NCBI GenBank assembly: GCA_900765105.1 | Contig: CAAFQM010000137.1 | Coordinates: forward strand, 1 to 6,730 | Length of the DNA: 6,730 bases | Direction of reading: 5' to 3' | Source: an uncultured Faecalibacterium sp. | Lineage (GTDB): Bacteria > Bacillota > Clostridia > Oscillospirales > Ruminococcaceae | Shown: positions 1 through 5,314 of the stretch, piece by piece | Layout: every line of letters begins with the position of its first letter | Position numbering within the stretch: position 1 is the stretch's first letter | The notes under the pieces: generated by a model | Seen by the model: the letters and a program-made list of their open reading frames with translations, nothing else | What the model was told of the DNA's origin: nothing | Databases searched by the model: none | Translations under genes and position numbers: made by a program

Positions 1-183
1 AAGAAGAATCTGACCTTCCTGCCCATGCAGAACCTGACCCAGGTGCTGAACGCCGCGCTGCTCAAGCCGACGAGCGCCAAAAAGGCCAAGGCTCCGGCCA
101 GCCGCAGCCGCAAAAAGGCCCCGGCAGGGGAGAGCCTGGTGCCCCCTGTTGCCGAAAAGCCCCAGACCGGGGCGGTCTGCTGA
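1..183 (+). CDS. lon: C-terminal end of probable ATP-dependent protease Lon (partial, 5' end outside window)
   Basis: An open frame enters from the left edge and ends at TGA 181-183, giving 60 residues. The first 20 or so residues (KNLTFLPMQNLTQVLNAALL) resemble the last strand and helix of Lon, where a hydrophobic stretch is followed by a 'VL..AL' helix. Position directly upstream of engB matches the lon-engB (lonA-ysxC) order known in Bacillus and other Firmicutes. After this helix comes a roughly 40-residue tail rich in Lys, Ala, Pro and Arg (AKKAKAPASRSRKKAPAGE) that looks disordered and is longer than a usual Lon end. Neither the ATPase domain nor the Ser-Lys catalytic dyad is in the window, so the identity rests on the short end and on gene order. 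Lon would be a cytosolic AAA+ protease degrading misfolded and regulatory proteins. Confidence 0.6.
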   Translation, partial: KKNLTFLPMQNLTQVLNAALLKPTSAKKAKAPASRSRKKAPAGESLVPPVAEKPQTGAVC

Positions 184-204
184 CAAAACAGAAAGGAATC
201 CCCC

Positions 205-810
205 ATGATCTTCAACAAAGCTGATTTTATTGCCAGCTACGGCATTTCCAGCCAGCTGCCCGAGAGTGACCGCCCGGAGTTGAGTTTTTCGGGGCGGTCC
301 AACGTGGGCAAATCCAGCCTGATCAACAAGCTGTGCGGCCGCAAAAACCTGGCCCGTGTGTCCAGCACCCCGGGCAAGACGGCCACCATCAACTTCTATG
401 CGGTGGATGACTGCTATTTTGTGGATCTGCCGGGCTACGGCTACGCCAAGGTGAGCAACGCCGACCGTGAGCGCTGGGACGACCTCATCAACAGCTACTT
501 TGAAGCACCCCGCCACCACACCCTGCTGGTGCAGCTGCTGGACTGCCGCCACGCCCCCAGCGCCGACGATGAGCAGATGCTGCGCTACCTGCACTATCAC
601 CAGATCCCCTATGTGGTGGCTCTGACCAAGGCCGACAAGCTCAAAAAGAGCCAGCTGGCTAAAACGCTGGAAGAGTTCGAGACCCTCTGCCGCCCCTACG
701 GCTGCCAGAAGGTGGTGCTGACCAGCGGCGAAAACGGCTACGGCATCCCGGAGCTGCAGGCGGTGCTCAACGCCGCTGTTGAGGCCGAGTATACCGAAGA
801 GGAAGAGTAA
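205..810 (+). CDS. engB: Ribosome biogenesis GTPase EngB (YsxC/YihA)
   Basis: This is a 201-residue TRAFAC-class GTPase of the EngB/YsxC family, close to the family's usual length of about 195-210. All G motifs are visible: G1 GRSNVGKS at residues 30-37, the G2 threonine in STPGKT (Thr59), G3 DLPGYG at 74-79, G4 TKAD at 141-144, and a G5-like TSG at 173-175. The DLPGYGYA stretch is diagnostic of EngB. In studied bacteria this GTPase acts in the cytosol in late assembly of the 50S subunit and is usually essential. The start at 205 is supported by a purine-rich site, AAAGGA at 192-197, with 7 nt spacing. It lies 21 nt after the probable lon stop and 4 nt before the next gene, so it is very likely co-transcribed with both. 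The acidic end (EAEYTEEEE) also carries the weak ribosome-binding region of the next gene. Confidence 0.97.
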   Translation: MIFNKADFIASYGISSQLPESDRPELSFSGRSNVGKSSLINKLCGRKNLARVSSTPGKTATINFYAVDDCYFVDLPGYGYAKVSNADRERWDDLINSYFEAPRHHTLLVQLLDCRHAPSADDEQMLRYLHYHQIPYVVALTKADKLKKSQLAKTLEEFETLCRPYGCQKVVLTSGENGYGIPELQAVLNAAVEAEYTEEEE

Positions 811-814
811 CGCC

Positions 815-1564
815 ATGGCCTACAACGAGTTTGCGTATTTTTACGATGAGTTCAACGGCGAGGCCGATTACGATGCCCTCTATACCCATATCCGCGAAAA
901 GCTGGACGCCCACGGTATCCATGACGGCATCCTTGCCGACCTTGGCTGCGGCACCGGCGAACTGACCCTGATGCTCACTCAGGCGGGCTATGATATGATC
1001 GGCATCGACCAGTCGGAAGAGATGCTCTGCGTGGTGCGGGACAAAGCCGAGCAGCTGGGGCTTTCCGGCAAACTGCTGCTGCTCCGGCAGGATCTGCTCA
1101 AACTGGATCTGTACGGCACCATCCGGGGCGCGGTGTCCACCTTTGATACCTTCAACCATATCCCGGATCTGGATACGGCCATCGCCAATGCCGGGTTCTT
1201 TATGGAAAAGGGCGGCGTATTTCTCTTTGATATGAACACTCCCTATAAGCATCAGAACGTGCTGGGTGACAACGAGTTCACCTTTGAGGAAGAGGATGCC
1301 GCCTGTGTGTGGCGCAACCACTACAATGCCGCCGACCGCCGGGTGGAGATCACGGTGGATATCGACTACCACGAGACCGGCGAGCACTTCCATGAGCAGT
1401 TCTATGAATACACCTACGACCTTGACACCATCCGAGCCGCGCTGGAAAAGCACGGCTTTTCGCTGGAAAGCGTCTGCGACGGCGAGACCTTCGGCCCCCT
1501 GACCGAAGAGAGCCAGCGCTATTTCTTCTGCGCGGTCAAGCAGTATACACAATTGGAGGGTTGA
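815..1564 (+). CDS. Class I SAM-dependent methyltransferase, substrate unknown
   Basis: This is a 249-residue protein with a Rossmann-type methyltransferase fold. Motif I, DLGCGTG, at residues 42-48 binds S-adenosylmethionine, and the acidic end of strand 2 (GIDQSEEM, Asp65) would contact the ribose hydroxyls. After the catalytic fold comes a beta-rich part with aromatic and acidic residues (HETGEHFHEQFYEYTYD), then a helix and a final strand, YFFCAVK. Methyltransferases of the broad Methyltransf_25 type have this layout, with the beta-rich insertion probably shaping the substrate site. Nothing in the sequence fixes the substrate; small molecule, protein or RNA all remain possible. I chose ATG 815, not the upstream in-frame ATG 779, because 779 would overlap engB by 32 nt and add 12 residues before the typical MAYNEFAYFYDE start. 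The upstream purine stretch GAGGAAGAG lies inside the engB end, which suggests translational coupling. The gene lies between engB and hslO with gaps of 4 and 3 nt. Confidence 0.9.
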   Translation: MAYNEFAYFYDEFNGEADYDALYTHIREKLDAHGIHDGILADLGCGTGELTLMLTQAGYDMIGIDQSEEMLCVVRDKAEQLGLSGKLLLLRQDLLKLDLYGTIRGAVSTFDTFNHIPDLDTAIANAGFFMEKGGVFLFDMNTPYKHQNVLGDNEFTFEEEDAACVWRNHYNAADRRVEITVDIDYHETGEHFHEQFYEYTYDLDTIRAALEKHGFSLESVCDGETFGPLTEESQRYFFCAVKQYTQLEG

Positions 1565-1567
1565 CCT

Positions 1568-2467
1568 ATGGCAAATCTGATCCGCGGCCTGTCGGAGAAC
1601 GGCGGCGTCGTGTTCTGCGGCGTGGACTCCACCGAGATCGTCCGCAAGGCTGAAAAATTACATACCACCAGCGCCACCTGCAGCGCGGCGCTGGGCCGTC
1701 TGCTCACCGGCGCAGCCCTCATGGGCTCCATGCTCAAGGATGACCGCGACAAGATCACCCTGCGCGTGGCAGGCGGCGGCCCCACCGGTGTGGTCATTGC
1801 CTGCACCGACGGCACCGGCAACGTCAAGGGCTGCATCGATAATCCCCTTGTGGAGCTGCCCCTGAAGGAAAACGGCCATCTGGACGTGGGCGGCGCCGTG
1901 GGCCGCGACGGTGTGCTCACCGTCATCCGCGACAACAGCCTGCAGAAGGAGCCGACCGTGGGTCAGGTTCCGCTGGTGTCCGGCGAGATCGCTGAAGACC
2001 TGACCAGCTACTACGCCTACAGCGAGCAGGTGCCCACCGTCATGGCGCTGGGTGTTCTGGTGGACAAAGACCTGTCCATCCTGTGCGCGGGCGGCTTTAT
2101 GGTGCAGCTGCTGCCCGGTGCCACCGATGCCGAGATCGACCAGCTGGAAAAGAACATCAATGCCATGCCTTCTGTCACTGCCATGCTCCACGAGGGCAAG
2201 ACCCCCGAGGACATGATGCAGATGGCGCTGGCCGGTTTTGATCCCAATGTGCTGGACGAGCGGGATGTGCACTACCAGTGCGACTGCAGCGCCGAGCGCA
2301 CCAAAGAGATGCTGTTCAGCCTTGGCCGCAAGGAGCTGGTGAAAATGCGGGACGAAGACCCCAGTTGCGAGGTCGTGTGCCACTTCTGCCACAGCAAGTA
2401 CCAGTATGACCTGAACGACCTGATCGCCGAGTACGATGTACAGGCGGCAGAAAGAACACAGCAATAA
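1568..2467 (+). CDS. hslO: Hsp33 redox-regulated holdase chaperone
   Basis: This 299-residue protein matches Hsp33 over its full length. The N-terminal domain holds the family-like stretches near ATCSAALGRLLTGAALMGSML and, further on, VGQVPLVSGEIAEDLTSYYAYSEQVPT. The C-terminal redox switch has the expected zinc ligands Cys238 and Cys240 (CDC), then 30 residues, then Cys271 and Cys274 (CHFC). In the known mechanism, oxidation by peroxide or hypochlorite with unfolding stress forms disulfides, releases zinc and turns the cytosolic protein into an ATP-independent holdase. An extra cysteine, Cys267, lies four residues before the second pair. The start at ATG 1568 is fixed by GGAGG at 1555-1559 (8 nt spacing), which lies within the 3' end of the methyltransferase gene. 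It appears to be the last gene of the operon, followed by a strong terminator. Confidence 0.97.
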   Translation: MANLIRGLSENGGVVFCGVDSTEIVRKAEKLHTTSATCSAALGRLLTGAALMGSMLKDDRDKITLRVAGGGPTGVVIACTDGTGNVKGCIDNPLVELPLKENGHLDVGGAVGRDGVLTVIRDNSLQKEPTVGQVPLVSGEIAEDLTSYYAYSEQVPTVMALGVLVDKDLSILCAGGFMVQLLPGATDAEIDQLEKNINAMPSVTAMLHEGKTPEDMMQMALAGFDPNVLDERDVHYQCDCSAERTKEMLFSLGRKELVKMRDEDPSCEVVCHFCHSKYQYDLNDLIAEYDVQAAERTQQ

Positions 2468-2479
2468 AGGAAAAGGGAC

Positions 2480-2515
2480 GTGCAACCGCACAGCTCTCTC
2501 AGGCGCTGATGCGCC
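2480..2515 (+). repeat. Two small hairpins and an AGCTCTC repeat just before the terminator
   Basis: Downstream of hslO are a 4-bp hairpin, GTGC-AACC-GCAC (2480-2491), and a perfect 5-bp hairpin, GGCGC-TGAT-GCGCC (2502-2515). AGCTCTCTC at 2492-2500 nearly repeats the 5' arm of the terminator, AGCTCTCCC at 2516-2524, so either copy could pair with GGGGGAGCT at 2530-2538. From memory, similar 'CTCTC... short hairpin ...AGCTC-CCC' blocks recur between genes in gut Clostridia. This is probably one copy of such an intergenic repeat. Only one copy is in the window. Confidence 0.5.
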
Positions 2516-2543
2516 AGCTCTCCCGGAAAGGGGGAGCTTTTTT
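2516..2543 (+). terminator. Intrinsic terminator of the lon-engB-methyltransferase-hslO operon
   Basis: A 9-bp stem pairs AGCTCTCCC (2516-2524) with GGGGGAGCT (2530-2538). It has one G-U pair, a 5-nt loop GGAAA, and a T run at 2538-2543 followed by G and four more Ts. It lies 48 nt after the hslO stop on the same strand, as expected for rho-independent termination. Confidence 0.85.
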
Positions 2544-2564
2544 GTTTTGCCTTTCACTGTGTTT

Positions 2565-2671
2565 TCCGGATGAGACCTGTAGGGAACGCATTCATGCGTT
2601 CCGCAGGCGAGAGATCGTGTCAGGTCGGAACGGACAAGTCCGTTCCCTACAGGAAAGGCGGAGCATCCGGA
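2565..2671. repeat. Nested inverted-repeat element between convergent hslO and yqfD
   Basis: Three levels of symmetry share one centre. The outer arms are TCCGGAT (2565-2571) and ATCCGGA (2665-2671). The middle arms are a perfect 13-bp match, CCTGTAGGGAACG (2576-2588) and CGTTCCCTACAGG (2641-2653). Inside, each middle arm starts its own hairpin: GGAACGCAT/ATGCGTTCC (2583-2602) and GGAACGGAC/GTCCGTTCC (2627-2646), both with 9-bp arms and 2-nt loops. The RNA could therefore fold as one long stem or as two short hairpins. No coding capacity is visible. The layout resembles REP/BIME-type or MITE-like intergenic elements. It may also act as a terminator or 3'-end stabiliser for yqfD, but no T run follows on the minus strand. 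Confidence 0.75.
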
Positions 2672-2676
2672 CGGAT

Positions 2677-3813
2677 TTAGGCTCCGATATCCGCCACGAT
2701 GGTATAGACTGCGGTGTAGTCCAGCACATCGCCGTTCACGGCGCAGTCCTCCTTCCGGGCGAGAAGTTCGGCGTCCGGCCACGCGGCATACAGCGCCTGC
2801 AGGCATTGCATCCGGGCCAGCGCCGCCGCCTGCTCTTCGGTGCGCAGAAGGGCGGTTTCCTGCTGCTCGTAGCGGCATACCTCCTGTACAGAGCAGGGGA
2901 GCGGCAGCCCGAACAGCTCCGGCTGAACGTGCCGGGTGCGCACCTCGGCCTGTTCCGGAGCCTTTGCGGCGGGCAGAGAAATCGTCTGCCCGAAGCCGCT
3001 CAGCTGATACGCACAGACACTGCGCCCGGTCTTTTGCAGGATGGTCTCGGTCAGCGCGACCTGCCGGGAGCCGCTCCACTCGAACTGCGCCCGCACCGTC
3101 CCGGCAGCGGGGACAAAGATCAGCGTCCCGTCCCGCTCGCTGCGGGCCGTGCCGATCAGTCCCTGCCCGGCTTCCACCGTCTGCCCGGGTACGGCCAGCA
3201 TCGCGCCGCTGACAAGGTTGGTGCTCACCACCACGCCGCCGCACTTTGCCCGGATGCCGTGCAGCGTTCCGGCGGCAATGTCCGGCTTTGGGGCGGCGGC
3301 CGCGGCTTCCACCTCCAGCCGCCCTCTGGCAAAATTCAGGCTCGCCCAGGAAAACTCGCCGCTGCGCAGCAGGGCATATTCGCCTGCGGTGAGCTTTTCT
3401 TCGGTCACGGCAGAGCCGGGCTGCAGGCCGTTCTCTCGCAGCACGGCCGCTGCCCGGGCGGCCTGTCCGGGAGTCAGGGCGCTGTAGTCTGCCACCCAGA
3501 CGAACCCCTGCGCCCAGAGCAGCAGCGGCACGAACAGCGCAAACCCGGCCCACAGCCCCGCCCGCCGCAAAAGCGGACGTAAAACAAAGTACAGCCCCTG
3601 TTTTTTCTGCAGCCGCAGCCGGACGCGGTTTTTCCGGGCAAGGGCGGCGAACCGACGGTACTGCCACGCGGCGCAGTGCGCCCGGAATCCGCCGGGCAAA
3701 GGGCAGACATTGTAAGGATGCAGCCCGGCCTGCGCGGCGGCGGTGAGCAGCGCATCGGTGCCGCCGTTCTGCGCGGTGAACCGCACCGCCGCCCAAAAAC
3801 GAACCGGTTCCAT
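2677..3813 (-). CDS. yqfD: Sporulation protein YqfD
   Basis: This 378-residue protein resembles the YqfD family (B. subtilis YqfD is about 400 residues). The N-terminal 85 residues are cytosolic and basic (RFAALARKNRVRLRLQKKQGLYF). They are followed by one clear membrane segment at about 86-106 (GLWAGFALFVPLLLWAQGFVW), then a long external part. Directly after the membrane segment is a POTRA-like stretch, LTPGQAARAAAVLRENGLQPG, and later conserved-looking regions such as CGGVVVSTNLVSGAMLAVPGQTVEAGQGLI. In B. subtilis yqfD is in the sigma-E mother-cell regulon; its molecular role is not well defined. ATG 3813 has AGGAGG at 3821-3826 with 7 nt spacing, and this site overlaps the yqfC stop codon. 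The same frame stays open further upstream, antisense to ylbJ, but that extension is not coding. In many Firmicutes yqfD is followed by phoH; here it is followed by a repeat. Confidence 0.9.
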   Translation of the reverse strand: MEPVRFWAAVRFTAQNGGTDALLTAAAQAGLHPYNVCPLPGGFRAHCAAWQYRRFAALARKNRVRLRLQKKQGLYFVLRPLLRRAGLWAGFALFVPLLLWAQGFVWVADYSALTPGQAARAAAVLRENGLQPGSAVTEEKLTAGEYALLRSGEFSWASLNFARGRLEVEAAAAAPKPDIAAGTLHGIRAKCGGVVVSTNLVSGAMLAVPGQTVEAGQGLIGTARSERDGTLIFVPAAGTVRAQFEWSGSRQVALTETILQKTGRSVCAYQLSGFGQTISLPAAKAPEQAEVRTRHVQPELFGLPLPCSVQEVCRYEQQETALLRTEEQAAALARMQCLQALYAAWPDAELLARKEDCAVNGDVLDYTAVYTIVADIGA

Positions 3814-3820
3814 GGTCAGC

Positions 3821-3826
3821 CCTCCT
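3821..3826 (-). promoter_or_regulatory. Ribosome-binding site of yqfD overlapping the yqfC stop
   Basis: The minus strand reads TAGGAGGG at this point. The yqfC TAG stop (3825-3827) supplies the first bases of the Shine-Dalgarno sequence AGGAGG, 7 nt before the yqfD ATG. This fixes the yqfD start and predicts translational coupling of the two genes. Confidence 0.85.
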
Positions 3827-4112
3827 ATTCGTCGGAAAAGTCGGTGTGCAGAAACCGCCCGCACACCGTCAGCCGGGTGGCCGTCAGGGTCAGAATCTTC
3901 AGCCCGTCGCCGTAGACGGTAAATTTCCCCCGGGGCATCCGCAGGCAGAGCCGGTTTTCGTCGTAGGCAAGCACCGCCCGGAAATGCTCGATCTCCATCC
4001 GGTTTCCGCTCAGATAGACCGCAGGCATCCGGTAGAACCCTTTGGGCGGCTGGAGGAACAGCGCGGCCAGCCAACGGCGCGGGTGCGGATGCCCGCTGTG
4101 CTTGTTCGGCAT
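3825..4112 (-). CDS. yqfC: Sporulation protein YqfC (YabP/YqfC family)
   Basis: This small protein of 95 residues is the usual size for YqfC. The diagnostic part runs from about residue 29: a PAVYLSGNRMEIEHFRAVLAY stretch (family pattern 'P.I.L.G...V.IENH.GI..Y'), then strands RLCLRMPRGKFTVYGDGLKI and LTLTATRLTVCGRFLHTDF. In the family these alternate as a beta-rich fold ending in a 'I.GKI..I.F' type strand. YqfC belongs to the sigma-E mother-cell programme in B. subtilis; biochemical function is not established. The in-frame ATG at 4139 would add nine residues, but ATG 4112 has an excellent Shine-Dalgarno site and gives the family length. It is followed by yqfD with an 11-nt gap and is divergent from the ylbJ-like gene. 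Confidence 0.88.
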   Translation of the reverse strand: MPNKHSGHPHPRRWLAALFLQPPKGFYRMPAVYLSGNRMEIEHFRAVLAYDENRLCLRMPRGKFTVYGDGLKILTLTATRLTVCGRFLHTDFSDE

Positions 4113-4120
4113 TTCCGCTC

Positions 4121-4125
4121 CCTCC
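4121..4125 (-). promoter_or_regulatory. Ribosome-binding site deciding the yqfC start
   Basis: GGAGG on the minus strand, within GGGAGGGA, lies 8 nt upstream of ATG 4112. This favours 4112 over the upstream in-frame ATG at 4139, which has no comparable site. Confidence 0.8.
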
Positions 4126-4157
4126 CATTCCGCAGGCATGGCTGCGGCCGATTGCTA

Positions 4158-4167
4158 CATATATATG
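4158..4167. promoter_or_regulatory. AT-rich palindrome CATATATATG, candidate promoter core for yqfC-yqfD and perhaps ylbJ
   Basis: The 73-bp region between the divergent starts is GC-rich except for this perfect 10-bp palindrome. The B. subtilis sigma-E -10 element has the form CATACAnT, and CATATATA is close to it on both strands. On the minus strand a CATAAG block (complement of 4183-4188) lies 15 nt upstream and could serve as a weak -35, giving a leader of about 40 nt for yqfC. On the plus strand the transcript would start almost at the ylbJ ribosome-binding site, which makes that direction less likely. This call rests on pattern resemblance only. Confidence 0.4.
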
Positions 4168-4172
4168 GACGG

Positions 4173-4177
4173 GGAGG
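4173..4177 (+). promoter_or_regulatory. Ribosome-binding site deciding the ylbJ start
   Basis: GGAGG within GGGGAGGG lies 8 nt before ATG 4186. The in-frame ATG at 4165 lies upstream of this site and has no Shine-Dalgarno sequence of its own, so 4186 is preferred. Confidence 0.8.
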
Positions 4178-4185
4178 GCAGGCTT

Positions 4186-5280
4186 ATGAATCGGAAATTC
4201 CGGCAGGCGGTATTTTTTCTTCTGGCGGCGGGGACGGCATGGCTCATTTTTGCCCGGCCGGAGCTGTGCACTGTGTCCCTCCGCGAAGGGCTGCAGCTCT
4301 GCGGCGGTCCGCTGCTGGTGTCGCTGCTTCCGTTTCTGATCGTTTCGTCGCTGGCGGTGCGCAGCGGGGCAGGGGAAACATTGGGAATCCTGTTCTGTCC
4401 GGCTGCCCGGCTTATCGGTATCCGGGGCAGCGGTGCCCGGAGTGCAGGTGGTGTGCTGCTCATCGGTTTTCTGGGCGGGTTCGCCCCGGCGGCGTCCGCT
4501 GTCCGCGATGCCGTACAGACTGGCCGCCTCACGGCAAGGCAGGCATCGGCTCTGCTGCCGGCCTGTATCTGCTCCGGGCCGTCCTTCGTGGTACTGACGG
4601 TGGGCGGGCAGCTTCTGGGCAGCCGGGCGCTGGGCGTGCGGCTGTTTGCCGCGCAGCTGCTGGCGGGGTATCTGACGGCGGCACTGCTTGGCCGCCTGCA
4701 CCGGTGCGAGGAGCCGGAAATCACAGCAAATACCCCGGAAGAACCGCTGCCGGGGCTGGATGAGCTGATCGCACAGGCCACCGTTGCCTACCTGAAACTC
4801 TGCGGCTTCGTGCTGTACTTCCGGCTGCTGGCGGCAGGCTGCGGGCAGATTTTGCCGGGCAGGCTGGCAGTGCTGCCCGCCATGTTGCTGGAGGTGTGCT
4901 CCGGCTGCGATTACGCGGCCCGCACCGGCCTGTGGGCAAGTTCGCTGTGCTGCACAGCGCTCAGCCTGCAGGGAGCGTCGGTGCTGCTGCAGGTGCGTAC
5001 TCTCTGCCCGCCGGAAGTCTCGCTCCGGCCGCTTCTGGCGGCGCGGCTGGTGCATCTGCCGCTTTCGCTGGCGCTGTTCTGGCTCGGCTGGCCGGAGCAG
5101 ACGGCGGAAGCCTTCAGCACCCTGTCCGGGCGCATCGTCACGATGCAGCGCGTCCCGCTGGACTGCGCCCTGCTGGCGTTTGCCGTGTGCTGCATGACGG
5201 CGTGGGAAGCCGCCCGGCTTGCTTTTTGCCAAAAGGCGGGAACCGTAAAATCCGGCCTTGACAGAAAGTCGGAAATATGA
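4186..5280 (+). CDS. ylbJ: YlbJ-like sporulation integral membrane protein
   Basis: This 364-residue polytopic membrane protein has hydrophobic segments near residues 8-23, 39-58, 87-103 and 125-145, with several more in the second half. It resembles YlbJ, a member of the nucleoside-recognition (Gate) domain group that includes SpmA and SpmB. The supporting motifs are GFLGGFAPAASAVRDAVQTG at about 94-113 (family pattern 'SGYP.GAK...D...G') and CSGPSFVVLTVG at 129-140 (family pattern 'N.SGP.FI.GTVG'). Between the two halves is a polar loop, EEPEITANTPEEPLPG. In B. subtilis ylbJ is a sigma-E gene needed for proper spore cortex formation; transport activity is suspected but the substrate is unknown. 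It is unusually cysteine-rich, with 17 Cys by my count, including CCT, CCM and CSGC clusters. It is divergent from yqfC-yqfD. Its last codons overlap the -35 of the tRNA promoter. The exact subfamily name is less sure than the family. Confidence 0.8.
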   Translation: MNRKFRQAVFFLLAAGTAWLIFARPELCTVSLREGLQLCGGPLLVSLLPFLIVSSLAVRSGAGETLGILFCPAARLIGIRGSGARSAGGVLLIGFLGGFAPAASAVRDAVQTGRLTARQASALLPACICSGPSFVVLTVGGQLLGSRALGVRLFAAQLLAGYLTAALLGRLHRCEEPEITANTPEEPLPGLDELIAQATVAYLKLCGFVLYFRLLAAGCGQILPGRLAVLPAMLLEVCSGCDYAARTGLWASSLCCTALSLQGASVLLQVRTLCPPEVSLRPLLAARLVHLPLSLALFWLGWPEQTAEAFSTLSGRIVTMQRVPLDCALLAFAVCCMTAWEAARLAFCQKAGTVKSGLDRKSEI

Positions 5281-5286
5281 TAAAAT
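5258..5286 (+). promoter_or_regulatory. Sigma-A-type promoter of the tRNA-Thr gene
   Basis: A perfect -35 TTGACA (5258-5263), a 17-nt spacer and a -10 TAAAAT (5281-5286, one base from TATAAT) lie directly upstream of the tRNA. The -35 is inside the final codons of ylbJ and the -10 begins right after its TGA. Transcription would start near 5293, about 22 nt before the mature tRNA end. Confidence 0.85.
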
Positions 5287-5314
5287 ATTGTCCGTTGCAG
5301 AAGATGTAAAATCT

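Noticed and set aside
767..1552. Long minus-strand open frame opposite the methyltransferase gene
   Set aside because: It mirrors a clear methyltransferase on the other strand. Its product is low-complexity with no recognisable domain, as expected for an antisense shadow in GC-rich DNA.
2565..2671. CRISPR array or insertion sequence
   Set aside because: There are no regularly spaced direct repeats, no transposase frame and no visible target duplication. The symmetry is inverted and nested.
2509..3582. Plus-strand open frame starting within the hslO terminator
   Set aside because: It begins in a terminator, crosses the inverted repeat and is antisense to yqfD. It has no ribosome-binding site and no domain.
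1658..3796. Very long minus-strand open frame (712 codons) across hslO, the repeat and yqfD
   Set aside because: It runs antisense through hslO and out of frame through yqfD, both of which have strong family matches. The product is Arg/Ala-rich shadow sequence.
3846..4763. Plus-strand open frame overlapping yqfC and ylbJ
   Set aside because: It is antisense to yqfC and out of frame with ylbJ, and its composition is typical of GC-rich shadows.
3814..5232. Upstream extension of the yqfD frame, antisense to ylbJ
   Set aside because: The frame is open only by chance. The yqfD start at 3813 has a strong ribosome-binding site, and the extension is Gln/Arg/Pro-rich with no family resemblance.
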